This document shows, in pieces, positions 1 to 8,460 of a DNA stretch of 64,000 nt. The notes under the pieces are model-generated. The model was given only the letters and a program-made list of their open reading frames with translations. It did no database searches and was not told the origin of the DNA. The DNA comes from Betaproteobacteria bacterium. GTDB lineage: Bacteria > Pseudomonadota > Gammaproteobacteria > Burkholderiales > UBA6910. Positions within the stretch are counted from its first letter, which is position 1. Each line of letters begins with the position of its first letter. The DNA is taken from positions 82,660 through 146,659 of the forward strand of contig JACPEG010000026.1 in the NCBI GenBank assembly GCA_016183615.1. The letters run 5' to 3'. The position numbers and the translations under genes were made by a program.

Positions 1-252
1 CACAGCCCGCTGCGGTCCCGGGGGTGGTTCGGGATCGGCGGCGCGCCCCGGGCCGGCGCCTGCGCCCAGGCCCAATGAAGCCAGGACCGCGATCGCGGCT
101 CGCGCAGCCGCTGCAAGATCGGATGCCGCCATGGAGGGCCCTCCCGTACCCGCTGGGACCGTCAGCCCGCCCCATTCGTTCCCGATTCGGGTACCGCTGG
201 GGGGCCGCCGGGGATTCGGCGCTCCGCGCGGGCAATGCTATAGTGCTCGCCC
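1..252. other. Left-edge stretch without a supported gene
   Basis: About 250 GC-rich bases precede the first gene. Open frames cross it on both strands, but their translations are Arg/Pro-rich, low in complexity and unlike any family I recognise, so I read them as chance frames. It may hold the promoter of the following hydrolase or the tail of a gene outside the window. Confidence 0.4.
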
Positions 253-1191
253 ATGGGCGCACCGAAACTCCCCCCCCAGATCCACGTCATCGTGCGCGAC
301 TGGCTGAACGCCAACAACATCGTTCTGCGCAGCCGCAACGGCAACGTGGTGATCGACAGCGGCTACTCCAGCCATGCCGCCGCGACATTGTCATTGCTGC
401 GTCGCCCCGATGCGCTCGGGGATCGGCCCCTGCACTGGCTCATCAACACCCATTGCCACAGCGACCACATGGGCGGAAACGCGGCGCTTCAGCGCGAATA
501 CCGCTGCCGGGTAAGCGTGCCCGAGGGGGAGGCGCCGCTGATCGCCGCCTGGGACACGGAGGGCCTGTGGCTCGATTTCGCGGACCAGCACGCGGAGCGC
601 TTCAGCTTTGACGATGCCATTTCCCCGGGGGACGGGCTGGAGCTGGGGGACCTGGCGTGGAAGGCGATTGCCGCCCCGGGCCACGACATGGGCGCCCTCA
701 TGTTCCACTGCGAGGACGAGGCCCTTCTCATCTCGGGGGACGCTCTGTGGGAACACGCCTTCGGCGTCGTGCTGCCGATGCCCGACGGCGAGCAGCGGTT
801 GAAGGCCACGCGCAAGACGCTGGAAACCATCGCCGCCCTCAACGTGAGGATCGTGATCCCGGGCCACGGCAAGCCGTTCTCGACGGTGGATCTGGCCCTG
901 GAGCGGGCCTTCAAGCGGCTGGAGGCGTTCGAGGCCGACCCGATGCGGGTGGCCCGCCATGTGGTGAAGGTGATGCTCACCTTCTCGCTCCTCGACCGCG
1001 GACGCATGGCGCTGGCCGATCTCCCGGACTACATGGAGCGCGTACCGTTCTACCGGGACTACAACGAGACCTACTTCCGCATGCAGCCCGCGGCCCTTGC
1101 GGAAATGATCGTGGGCGAACTGGAGAAAGCGGGCGTCGTGAACCGCGAAGAGGGGTTCCTGGTACCCGCAGCGGCCGCGGCGGAAAACTGA
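253..1191 (+). CDS. Metallo-beta-lactamase-fold hydrolase
   Basis: This 312-residue protein has the MBL-fold metal signature THCHSDH near residue 75. Further metal-ligand positions follow in APGHDMG and SGDALWEH, and a last His in IPGHGKPF, in the order usual for this superfamily. About 90 C-terminal residues after the core (DYMERVPFYRDYNETYF region) form a helical extension, as in many single-domain MBL hydrolases of unknown substrate. There is no signal peptide, so it is probably cytoplasmic. The ATG at 253 fits the start of the conserved fold. It converges on the minus-strand universal stress gene and shows no operon partner. Glyoxalase II-like, lactonase-like or sulfur-metabolism thioesterase roles are all possible; the sequence does not decide between them. 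Confidence 0.85.
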   Translation: MGAPKLPPQIHVIVRDWLNANNIVLRSRNGNVVIDSGYSSHAAATLSLLRRPDALGDRPLHWLINTHCHSDHMGGNAALQREYRCRVSVPEGEAPLIAAWDTEGLWLDFADQHAERFSFDDAISPGDGLELGDLAWKAIAAPGHDMGALMFHCEDEALLISGDALWEHAFGVVLPMPDGEQRLKATRKTLETIAALNVRIVIPGHGKPFSTVDLALERAFKRLEAFEADPMRVARHVVKVMLTFSLLDRGRMALADLPDYMERVPFYRDYNETYFRMQPAALAEMIVGELEKAGVVNREEGFLVPAAAAAEN

Positions 1192-1230
1192 CCCGGCCGC
1201 CGCTCGCGCCGCGGGCGGCGACTTCCGTCC

Positions 1231-1689
1231 TCAGAACGCACCGGCCAGCGCGTGAATCAGGCGGCCGACCAGCCCGGGACGGCCGGTTCGCACCCTGAGG
1301 ACGTCAAAGGGCAAATCCTTGTCCGTTGCATCGAGTCCGCGGGCGGCCTCGGATCCGGTGAGCAGCAGGTCCGGCTGCCACGAGCCGACCATTTCCGCGA
1401 CCGCCGCACCTGGCGCTCCGGACACCACCAGGACTTCCGCGCCTGCGGCGCCGATCGCCGCAACCATCCGGTCGAGTTTCCCCCTCACGTCCCCGACGAT
1501 GGCCTCGCGCATTTCCGCCGGGGTGCGAAACGGCACGTGATCGCACTCGAATCCGGGCTGGTAATCCACCACGAAGCCGATGCCCAGGGCGGCATTGAAG
1601 GCGCGGGCCATCTGCAGGGCGCGGCGGGCAACCGCCTCGCCCTCGGGCGAGAGTTCGATCAGGGCGAGGATCCGGCGATAGGTTCTCAT
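1231..1689 (-). CDS. Universal stress protein, UspA family
   Basis: A 152-residue single Usp domain beginning MRTYRRILALIELSPEGE, the usual first beta strand and nucleotide-site region of UspA-like proteins. It continues with the VVDYQPGFE and VLVVSGAPG segments. The late Gly-rich ATP-binding signature (GSxxxG...) is only partly kept (LLTGSEAARGL), so ATP binding is uncertain. The ATG at 1689 is chosen because the longer frame upstream is read through in the shadow of the neighbouring permease. It lies 11 bases after that permease on the same strand, so the two are probably co-transcribed. Usp partners of SulP-type transporters commonly act in stress or transport regulation; that role is inferred here. 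Confidence 0.8.
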   Translation of the reverse strand: MRTYRRILALIELSPEGEAVARRALQMARAFNAALGIGFVVDYQPGFECDHVPFRTPAEMREAIVGDVRGKLDRMVAAIGAAGAEVLVVSGAPGAAVAEMVGSWQPDLLLTGSEAARGLDATDKDLPFDVLRVRTGRPGLVGRLIHALAGAF

Positions 1690-1700
1690 GGCTTCTCCGT

Positions 1701-3518
1701 TCAGGATTGGGCTTTGACCAGCTGCAGCGATGGCGCCGGCCCGGCGGCCGAGGCGGCCGGTTTCCCGCCGCACTCGCGGAAGATGCGGCGGGTGCAAGTG
1801 CGGCAGACTTCCCGGTCCAGCCGCTCGTAGATGTGGGCGATGGCGTCGCCCCGGGAGCGGAACAGGTGGTCGGATCCGATCTGCTCCAGGTATCCCCCGG
1901 CATCGAGCTCCTCCTGCACCTGGGGCTTGACCCCGATGAGCCACAGGTCGCCGCCCTCATCACGCCGGGAGCGCGCCTCCCGCGCCAGGAACTCGGCGCC
2001 CGAAAGGTCCACGAAATTGATCCCGGTGGCAACCACCGCCAGGTGCTTCTGGGAGGGTTGCTGGTCGTGCATGGCCTGCAGGGTTTCGTGCACGTGGCCC
2101 ACCGCACCGAAGAACAGCGACCCGTCGATGCGCACGATCTTGAGCTGGGGACACTCGGGCAGGGCCGGATCGCCCGAGAACTTGCGCCGCTCGTGGTGCG
2201 GGTCGGGCACGCGGGTGACGACCTGGGGACGCGCCGTGCGGCTGAGATAGAACCCGATCGACAGGATCACCCCCAGCAGGATGGCCATTTCCAGGTTGAG
2301 GAACAGCGTTGCAAGGAAGGTAGCGATCAGAATCGTGGATTCGGTCCGTCCCGAGCGCAGGATCTGGCGGATGTGGTGGAAATCGATCAGCCCCCAGGCG
2401 ATGAGGAACAGCACTCCCGCCATCGCGGCATTGGGCAGATAGGCCGCGTACGGCGCCACCAGCAGGACGATGGCGACCAGGAAGGCGCTGGCGAAGATCG
2501 AGGCCAGCGGGGTCCTGGCGCCCGCAGCATAGTTGAGGCCGCTGCGGTTGAAGGAGCCGGTCGCCACGTAGGACGAGAAGAAACTGCCCAGCAGATTGGA
2601 AAGCCCCTGCCCGATGAACTCCTGGTTGCCGTCGATCTGCTGGCCCGAGCGCACCGCCAGCGCCCGGGCGATGGACACCGCCTCGGTCAGCGCCAGCAGC
2701 GAGACCGCGAGCGCCGCCGTGGCGAGCTCATGGAGCCCGGAAAAGCTCAGCGCGGGCGCCGAAACGGGCGGCAGCGATGACGGCAACGCCCCGACGGTAG
2801 TGATATCGGCCGCATCGCCGCCGATGGCCTTCAGCAGCGCCGCGCAGAGGCCCCCGCCGAGCATGGCGGCGATCATGTACGGAAGGCGCGGCGCGAACCG
2901 CTGCACCACCACGCCGATTGCCAGGGTGGCGAACGCCACCCCGAGCACATGGGGATTGATCTCGGCCCAGCGGGTCGCCAGGGCGCCCCAGGTGGCCGCA
3001 AACGACGCGCCGCGCTCGATGGCGAGGCCGAAGAAGTGCCGGACCTGGCTGGTGGCGATGAGAATGGCGGCTCCGGCCGTGAATCCGATGACAACCGAAT
3101 GGGAAATGAAATTGATGAGGGCCCCCAGCCGGGCGAGCCCCAGCCCCAGCTGGATCGCCCCCACCATGAAGGTGAGCAGCAGCGCCATCTGCACATACGC
3201 GGCGCTGCCCGGTTCGGCGTGAACCGAGAGCACCGAGTAGAGGACGATGGAGGCGGCGGTGGTCGGCCCCGAAACCAGGTGCCAGGAGGAGCCGAACAGG
3301 GCGGCGATCACGGCGGGCACCATTCCCGCGTAAAGGCCGTACTCGGGCGGCATGCCGGCGATGGTGGCGAAGGCAACCCCCTGGGGCAGCACCACGATGG
3401 CGCCGGTCAGTCCGGCCACCAAATCATGCCGCACGGTGCCGCGGTCGACCCGCGGCCACCACAGCAGGAACGGCAGGTAGCGCCGGATCGAGGCGGGGAT
3501 CAGCGGCCGGGCGGGCAT
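1701..3518 (-). CDS. SulP-family anion permease with STAS domain
   Basis: This is a SulP/SLC26-type inner-membrane transporter of about 605 residues, likely moving sulfate, bicarbonate or another small anion. The N-terminal conserved segment DLVAGLTGAIVVLPQGVAF and EYGLYAGMVPAV lead into about a dozen hydrophobic segments. A C-terminal STAS domain follows (KIVRIDGSLFFGAVGHV ... VDLSGAEFL). After the STAS domain comes an unusual Cys cluster (CRTCTRRIFREC) that could bind metal. The ATG at 3518 is preferred to an in-frame TTG at 3566 because that TTG lies inside the CTTGACG repeat array. It is followed at 11 bases by a universal stress gene and preceded by a two-component system. Sulfate is the default substrate guess, but bicarbonate transporters of this family look alike. 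Confidence 0.88.
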   Translation of the reverse strand: MPARPLIPASIRRYLPFLLWWPRVDRGTVRHDLVAGLTGAIVVLPQGVAFATIAGMPPEYGLYAGMVPAVIAALFGSSWHLVSGPTTAASIVLYSVLSVHAEPGSAAYVQMALLLTFMVGAIQLGLGLARLGALINFISHSVVIGFTAGAAILIATSQVRHFFGLAIERGASFAATWGALATRWAEINPHVLGVAFATLAIGVVVQRFAPRLPYMIAAMLGGGLCAALLKAIGGDAADITTVGALPSSLPPVSAPALSFSGLHELATAALAVSLLALTEAVSIARALAVRSGQQIDGNQEFIGQGLSNLLGSFFSSYVATGSFNRSGLNYAAGARTPLASIFASAFLVAIVLLVAPYAAYLPNAAMAGVLFLIAWGLIDFHHIRQILRSGRTESTILIATFLATLFLNLEMAILLGVILSIGFYLSRTARPQVVTRVPDPHHERRKFSGDPALPECPQLKIVRIDGSLFFGAVGHVHETLQAMHDQQPSQKHLAVVATGINFVDLSGAEFLAREARSRRDEGGDLWLIGVKPQVQEELDAGGYLEQIGSDHLFRSRGDAIAHIYERLDREVCRTCTRRIFRECGGKPAASAAGPAPSLQLVKAQS

Positions 3519-3561
3519 GGCGGGCGAGGCAATGACATGCCCCCATGCTACCGGCCGGGCC

Positions 3562-3600
3562 GTCAAGGCACCGTCAAGACCGCGTCAAGATTGCGTCAAG
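3562..3600 (-). promoter_or_regulatory. Four CTTGACG direct repeats with 11-bp period, probable OmpR-type regulator site
   Basis: On the minus strand the heptamer CTTGACG occurs four times at exact 11-base spacing, just upstream of the SulP permease start (3518). The first copy overlaps the histidine kinase stop codon. OmpR/PhoB-family regulators typically bind tandem half-sites one helical turn apart. The neighbouring response regulator (4854-5546) is therefore the obvious candidate ligand, and the permease-usp pair the candidate target. This is inference from spacing and location. Confidence 0.55.
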
Positions 3601-4864
3601 AAGCCGCGGAGAACACCAGTTGCGCGAGGGTGCCCTCCCCTTCGCGGCTTTCGATGGAGATGGTCCAGCCGTAGCGGTCGCAGATGCGCTTGGTGAGGGA
3701 CAATCCGATTCCGGCCCCCGAGCTCGCGGCCCCCCGGTAGTAACGCTGGAACACCCGCCCCAGTTCCCCCGCCTTGATGCCGGTGCCGGTGTCGGAAATC
3801 GTCAGCCGGCCGGCATCGAGCCGGATGCTGACCGTTCCCGCCTCGGTATGGGCCAGGGCGTTGCGGATGAGATTGCCCGCGACCACGGCGAACAGGGTCG
3901 GCTCGGCCGCAATCCGCGGCTCCGCGGCCACGGCGAGCTCCACCTCGGTGGGGCGGCTGCCCACCAGGTGGCGGTGCCGTTCCACGCACTCCCGCAGCAC
4001 CTGGGCGGCATCGCACTCGGCCTCGGATTGGGTCTCGGTCCCTTCCTCGCGGGCCATGAGCAGGAGCGCCCGGATCAGTTCCGCCATGTCGTGGGCCGCG
4101 CGCTCGATCCGCGCCAGCCGCTCGCGCTGGGACTCCGTGAGCCGCGGGTCCTCCTGCAGGAGTTCCACCGCGCCCAGGATCACCGCCACCGGCGTGCGCA
4201 ATTCGTGGCTCACGTCGGCCGTGAAGGCGCGCTCCCGGTCCACGAAGGAGTGGAGACGGGCCAGGTAGTGCTCGAAAGCCCGCGCCAGCTCCCCCACGTC
4301 GTCGCGCCGGAAGTCGGCGGGCGCGAGGCGCGGCCGCTCATCCGGGTCCGCCGCGCCCACCCGGCGCGCCAGCTCGGTGACGGGGGCGATGACCCGGCCC
4401 GCGAGCCAGAATCCGCCGGCCGCCGAAAGCAGGGTCATCAGCAGGGCCCCGCCGCCCAGATAGGCCAGATAGCGCTGCTCCCGCGCCCGCTGGCGCGTCT
4501 CGTTGAACAGCAGAAAAAAGCGCGCCCCGTCGCGCTGCGTCACTGCAACGCGGTAGGGCACGCCGTCAAGGCTGATTTCATGGCGACCGGCAGCAAGCGC
4601 GCGCACCGGCGGCGGAATGGCCGGGCCGGCCTCGTCGCCCGAGAGCACGTATCCGCGCAGCGTGACCGAGGACGGAGGCAGCGAATAGGGATTGCGTGAG
4701 CGCCGCGCCACGTAGTCGTCCAGCTCGGCGCGCAGCGTCTCGTCGATGAGACGCTGGCTGACGTCATGGGCGGCGAAAAACAGCACCGCGGCGAGCAGGA
4801 CGCTGACCGCGGCGCCGAAGGCGGCGAAGGACAGCGCCACCCGCAGCCGAAGGCTAAGACGCAT
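3596..4864 (-). CDS. Sensor histidine kinase, two-component system
   Basis: A 422-residue membrane histidine kinase. Two transmembrane segments (about 7-31 and 134-157) flank a roughly 100-residue periplasmic loop. A HAMP region follows, then the HisKA motif ADVSHELRTPVAV with phospho-acceptor His at about residue 220. The HATPase domain has the N box (GNLIRNALAHTE), DTGTGI and GAGIGLSLTKRI. The layout resembles QseC/TctE-type kinases that pair with OmpR-family regulators. Its start overlaps the end of the response regulator by 11 bases, so the two are translationally coupled. The signal is not evident; the adjacent SulP permease suggests an anion or stress input, which is inference. Confidence 0.92.
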   Translation of the reverse strand: MRLSLRLRVALSFAAFGAAVSVLLAAVLFFAAHDVSQRLIDETLRAELDDYVARRSRNPYSLPPSSVTLRGYVLSGDEAGPAIPPPVRALAAGRHEISLDGVPYRVAVTQRDGARFFLLFNETRQRAREQRYLAYLGGGALLMTLLSAAGGFWLAGRVIAPVTELARRVGAADPDERPRLAPADFRRDDVGELARAFEHYLARLHSFVDRERAFTADVSHELRTPVAVILGAVELLQEDPRLTESQRERLARIERAAHDMAELIRALLLMAREEGTETQSEAECDAAQVLRECVERHRHLVGSRPTEVELAVAAEPRIAAEPTLFAVVAGNLIRNALAHTEAGTVSIRLDAGRLTISDTGTGIKAGELGRVFQRYYRGAASSGAGIGLSLTKRICDRYGWTISIESREGEGTLAQLVFSAAS

Positions 4865-5546
4865 CGGGAGCGGCGATCTGCCAGCCGTGGCCCCGGTGGG
4901 TGCGCAGCAGGGGCGATTCGAAGGGCTTGTCGATGGCGCTGCGCAGCACGTGCATGTGGGCGCGCAGCGCGTCGCTGTCGGGGGGCGCGTCCCCCCACAC
5001 CGCCCGCTCGATCTCCTCCCGCGGCAGGACCCGCGGCGAGGCGCGCATCAGCGTTTCGAGGATGCGCAGCGGGATCGGCGGCAGCTCGATGCTGCGGTTG
5101 CCGCGGGTGAGGGCCAGGGTCCCCGTGTCAAACACCAGGTCGCCGACCTGCAGCCGCTGCTGCGGCCGCAGCCCCTGGGAACGGCGGGCGAGCGCCTTGA
5201 GCCGCGCCTCCAGCTCCCGCAGGGCGAAGGGCTTCACCACGTAGTCATCGGCGCCGGACTCGAGGCCGGCGATCTTGTCGTCGAGGGCATCGCGTGCGGT
5301 GAGCATCAGCACCGGGGTGTGCTTGCCCGCCTCTTCCCGCAGCCGCCGGCATAGCGTGATGCCATCCAGGCCCGGGAGCACCAGGTCGAGGATGATGACG
5401 TCGTAGTCGTTGGCCAGCGCCAGGTGCAGCCCCGTCAACCCGTCGCCGGCGGCGTCCACCGCGTGTCCCCTGGCCGCCAGATAGTCGACCAGATTGGCGG
5501 CGAGATCCCGGTTGTCCTCGATCGCCAGCACCCGCAATGATGTCAT
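4854..5546 (-). CDS. OmpR/PhoB-family response regulator
   Basis: A 230-residue two-domain regulator. The receiver domain has the acidic pocket (AIEDNRD), phospho-acceptor Asp54 in IILDLVLPGLDG, the Thr of MLTARD and the conserved Lys of VVKPFALRE. The C-terminal winged helix is of OmpR type (PLRILETLMRASPRVLPREE ... HVLRSAIDKPF). The start is an ATG after a GGGGGAG ribosome-binding site. It is the first gene of the pair with the histidine kinase. Four 11-bp-spaced repeats after the kinase gene are candidate targets, pointing to control of the SulP permease. Confidence 0.93.
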   Translation of the reverse strand: MTSLRVLAIEDNRDLAANLVDYLAARGHAVDAAGDGLTGLHLALANDYDVIILDLVLPGLDGITLCRRLREEAGKHTPVLMLTARDALDDKIAGLESGADDYVVKPFALRELEARLKALARRSQGLRPQQRLQVGDLVFDTGTLALTRGNRSIELPPIPLRILETLMRASPRVLPREEIERAVWGDAPPDSDALRAHMHVLRSAIDKPFESPLLRTHRGHGWQIAAPDAS

Positions 5547-5741
5547 GCTCCCCCGTTTGGTACGCTTCGAAATCGAACCGGCGAGGCGCGGTTTCGACTA
5601 TGTTACGACAGGACTGCCGGTCGCCGGGAACCCTGGTCCAGGCCTCCCCCCTCCCCCGGCCCCCGGAGGGGGCCGCCGAGAACCGAGCCCCTGCCTCGGG
5701 CCCCTCTCCCGCAAGGGAAGAGTCGTGCGCCCCTGCACGAA

Positions 5742-5772
5742 TGAAAAAGAAAGGCGCCGCTCAAGCGGCGCC
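5742..5772 (-). terminator. Rho-independent terminator after soxXA-like gene
   Basis: The perfect stem GGCGCCGC / GCGGCGCC with a TCAA loop (5753-5772) is followed on the minus strand by TTTCTTTTTC. It lies about 55 bases beyond the stop of the fused cytochrome, so it should end that transcript before the response regulator gene. Confidence 0.85.
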
Positions 5773-5826
5773 CGGTCGTCCGGCACTACCCGTCGCCCGT
5801 TCCGGCGGCGAGCGGGAATGTTGCCG

Positions 5827-7095
5827 TCAGTGCCCCATGCTGGGAGTATTGACCTTCTTGCCGTTGCTGAGCGAGGTCAGGTAGTACTCGAGGTCCGCGT
5901 ACTCCGGCGCATCGGGCGGCAGCTCGTTGGCGCGAATCGCCACGCCGCACCACTCCATGCGCTTGCGGATGGTCCAGATCGCGCCCTGGCTGGTGCGGTA
6001 ATAGGGATGGTGCCCGACCTGGTCCTTGGACGGGCCCAGGTACTGCCCGCGGATCCACTTGTCGGCGGCCAGGCCGTGGCAGTCGTTGCAGGCGAAGTTG
6101 AGCTGCCCGATCTTGCGGCCCATCAGCTCCTTGCCCCGGTTCGCGTGGGCCTTCTCCTCGGCGGTGCGGAACTTCACCTGGATCGGCTGGTCGCGTCCCA
6201 GCACCCGCAGGTAAATCGACAGGGCGTTGTTCTCGTTGCTCTCCATCAGGTACTCATCCCCGGTGGCGGCGCGGGCATGCCGGGTGATGAACTCTTCGGA
6301 GTTGATGACCTTCTTCATCCGCGGCTCGTAGTAAGGCATGCGCGCCGCCCAGGTCTTGAAGGCTTTCTTCGGATTGGCGTGGCAGCTCGCGCAGGACTTC
6401 CCCGTCGGCCCCGGCTTCTGGAACAGCTTCTCGCCCCGCTCGCCCTCGCCCCAGGCCGGGTTCTGGAACGGATCGTCGGGATCGTAGGCCGAGGCCCCCT
6501 TCACCCGCTTGTTGGGATCGTCGCCCAGATCTTTGAAGGCGGTGGGCGCCTTCAGGGTCTTGAGGTAGGCCACGATGTCGCGGATCTCGTCCGGGGTGTA
6601 GAGCCCGTGGGCGCCCCAGGGGGGCATCATCGAGCCGGGATTGAACACCCGCGGATCGTAGATGTAGTTGAAGAGGTACCAGTCGGTGCGGCCCCAGGTT
6701 CCAACGGTAGACAGGTCGGGGCCCACGTTTCCCGCAAGGGTTACCCCCGGCATCACGTGGCAGGCGAAACAACCCCCGCCGCGTGTGCGGTCGGCCACCA
6801 GTTTCTTGCCCTTCTCTGCGTTGCCATCCTCGATGGGCCCGTACACCCGCTGGTAGCGGCCGACGGACGGCGAGGAATTGTTCCTTATGGTGTTGAACTT
6901 GTTCCAATCCGCCTGCGGCCAGTTGGCGTAGCGTTTCCACGGATCGAGCGCCGCCGATTTCTCGGTTTCCAAGGGCGCTGCCTTCGGGGCCATGGCCTTC
7001 TTTTCAGCTGCCAGCCCCGTCGCCGGGGCGAACGCCGCAATGGTCGCGGCCAGAACGATGCCGCCCCAAAGGGCTGTAGGGTGTTTCCTCGTCAT
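5827..7095 (-). CDS. SoxX-SoxA fusion, three-haem cytochrome c of thiosulfate oxidation
   Basis: This 422-residue exported protein has a signal peptide (about residues 1-30, ending GLAA). The first half matches SoxX: haem motif CFACH at 109-113 followed by GNVGPDLS and a Met pair near 156 that could be the axial ligand. The second half matches a dihaem SoxA: CASCH at 235-239, CNDCH at 336-340, then HHPYYRTSQGAIWTIRKR and the Cys of WCGVAIRA at about 383. That Cys is where SoxA carries its active cysteine persulfide. In known Sox systems SoxXA joins thiosulfate to the SoxYZ carrier in the periplasm. SoxX and SoxA are usually separate genes; here one chain carries both. No soxYZ, soxB or soxCD lies nearby, so those must be elsewhere or absent. 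A good ribosome-binding site (GGAGGA) precedes the ATG. Confidence 0.85.
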   Translation of the reverse strand: MTRKHPTALWGGIVLAATIAAFAPATGLAAEKKAMAPKAAPLETEKSAALDPWKRYANWPQADWNKFNTIRNNSSPSVGRYQRVYGPIEDGNAEKGKKLVADRTRGGGCFACHVMPGVTLAGNVGPDLSTVGTWGRTDWYLFNYIYDPRVFNPGSMMPPWGAHGLYTPDEIRDIVAYLKTLKAPTAFKDLGDDPNKRVKGASAYDPDDPFQNPAWGEGERGEKLFQKPGPTGKSCASCHANPKKAFKTWAARMPYYEPRMKKVINSEEFITRHARAATGDEYLMESNENNALSIYLRVLGRDQPIQVKFRTAEEKAHANRGKELMGRKIGQLNFACNDCHGLAADKWIRGQYLGPSKDQVGHHPYYRTSQGAIWTIRKRMEWCGVAIRANELPPDAPEYADLEYYLTSLSNGKKVNTPSMGH

Positions 7096-7272
7096 GTCGC
7101 TGGTCCTCCATGCAGTTATGTTTTATGGGGGTTTCCCTGCATACTGCGGGGCGGTGGGGCCGCCTTCTTATTCTTGAACGTTCGAGTCTAATCAGTTTTT
7201 TCCCGGACACTAATAAATTTAACCTATCCACCCATAGAATGTCCGTATTTTTTTAGGGGTCTTGTCGCCGCT

Positions 7273-8460
7273 TCAGGCGATCCGCTCCCGGTTCTCGTCG
7301 CCCCCGTAGCCCACCACGCCCATCAGCAGCCGGGCAATTCCGTAGCCGCCCCAGACCGCCATCCGGGTCACCCAGGGCAGCTGTTTCCAGCGCTCCGGCA
7401 GCACCTGGCGCGCGCCATCGGCCATGGCCTGAAGCAGGCTGGACCGGAGCTGGCCCGCGAACCCGGCATCCTCCACCACCACATTGGCCTCCCGCGACAG
7501 CAGCAGGCTGAAAGGGTCGATGTTGGAGGAGCCGACGGTGGCCCAGCGGCCGTCGATCACCGCTACCTTCGCGTGCATGAAACTCTTGTGATACTCGTGA
7601 ATCTCGACCCCGCCCGCCAGCAGGCTGCCGTACAGGGCGCGCGAGGCGTAATGCAGCAGCACGTACTCCACGCGCCCCTGCAGCAGCAAGACCACGCGCA
7701 CGCCGCGCGCCGCGGCCTGGATCAGCGCGCGGCGGAAATTGACGCCCGGAAAAAAATAGGCGTTGGCCAGCAGGATTTCTTCCCGGGCGCCGTTGATGGC
7801 CGCGAGGTAGGCCTCCTCGATATCGCGGCGGTGCCCCAGGTTGTCCCGCATCACGAAGGCCGCCCGCTGGTTTCCCGCCGCCGCCGCGACCGGCCGCAGC
7901 CGGGGCCGCACGATCCACGCCTGCCGGAATCGCGCCCACGCGGTGCGGGTCCACAGCCGCCGCACTGCCGGATAGATGTCCGCCAGCAGCGGCCCCTCTA
8001 CCCGCACCGCGTAGTCGAAGCGCGGCGGCACGTGATCGGGAGTATGCAGATCGTCGATCACATTGATGCCCCCGACGAAGGCGATGCGCCCGTCGATCAC
8101 GGCGATCTTGCGGTGCAGGCGCCGCAGCCGGTGGCGGCGGAACCGGACCCCGGGCAGCTCCCGGCGATAGTGGAGCACGCGCACCCCGGCGCCGAGCAGG
8201 TCGTCGATCACTTCCGCCGGCAATTCCTTCGAGCCGAATCCATCCATGAGCAGGTGGGTGGCGACGCCCCGGCGCACCGCGCGCTTCAGCGCTTCGGCCA
8301 CCTTCTGCCCGGTCTCGTCGGGATCGAAGATATAGCACTCCAGGAAAATGTCCCGGGCGGCGGCATCGATGGCGGAAACCAGGGCGGGAAAATATTCCTT
8401 GCCGCTTCGAAGCAGGTCAACCCGGTTTCCTGAAACCAGGCAGCCGACCATTCCCCTCAT
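7273..8460 (-). CDS. clsB: Phospholipase D-family cardiolipin synthase, ClsB-like
   Basis: A 395-residue protein with two HKD motifs: HRKIAVIDGRIAFVGG in the first half and HAKVAVIDGRWATVGSSN in the second. Both are the catalytic His-Lys-Asp sites of bacterial phospholipase D-type cardiolipin synthases. There is no pair of N-terminal membrane helices, so it resembles ClsB more than ClsA. The first ATG (8460) overlaps the stop of the upstream phosphatase gene as ATGA, showing translational coupling. It is last in the run SRPBCC - EEP phosphatase - cls. It probably condenses phosphatidylglycerol (or phosphatidylethanolamine) to cardiolipin at the inner membrane. The family assignment is firm; the exact substrate pair is inferred. 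Confidence 0.88.
   Translation of the reverse strand: MRGMVGCLVSGNRVDLLRSGKEYFPALVSAIDAAARDIFLECYIFDPDETGQKVAEALKRAVRRGVATHLLMDGFGSKELPAEVIDDLLGAGVRVLHYRRELPGVRFRRHRLRRLHRKIAVIDGRIAFVGGINVIDDLHTPDHVPPRFDYAVRVEGPLLADIYPAVRRLWTRTAWARFRQAWIVRPRLRPVAAAAGNQRAAFVMRDNLGHRRDIEEAYLAAINGAREEILLANAYFFPGVNFRRALIQAAARGVRVVLLLQGRVEYVLLHYASRALYGSLLAGGVEIHEYHKSFMHAKVAVIDGRWATVGSSNIDPFSLLLSREANVVVEDAGFAGQLRSSLLQAMADGARQVLPERWKQLPWVTRMAVWGGYGIARLLMGVVGYGGDENRERIA

Noticed and set aside
1192..1230. Terminator between the MBL and universal stress genes
   Set aside because: A GC stem is possible, but no T run follows on either strand.
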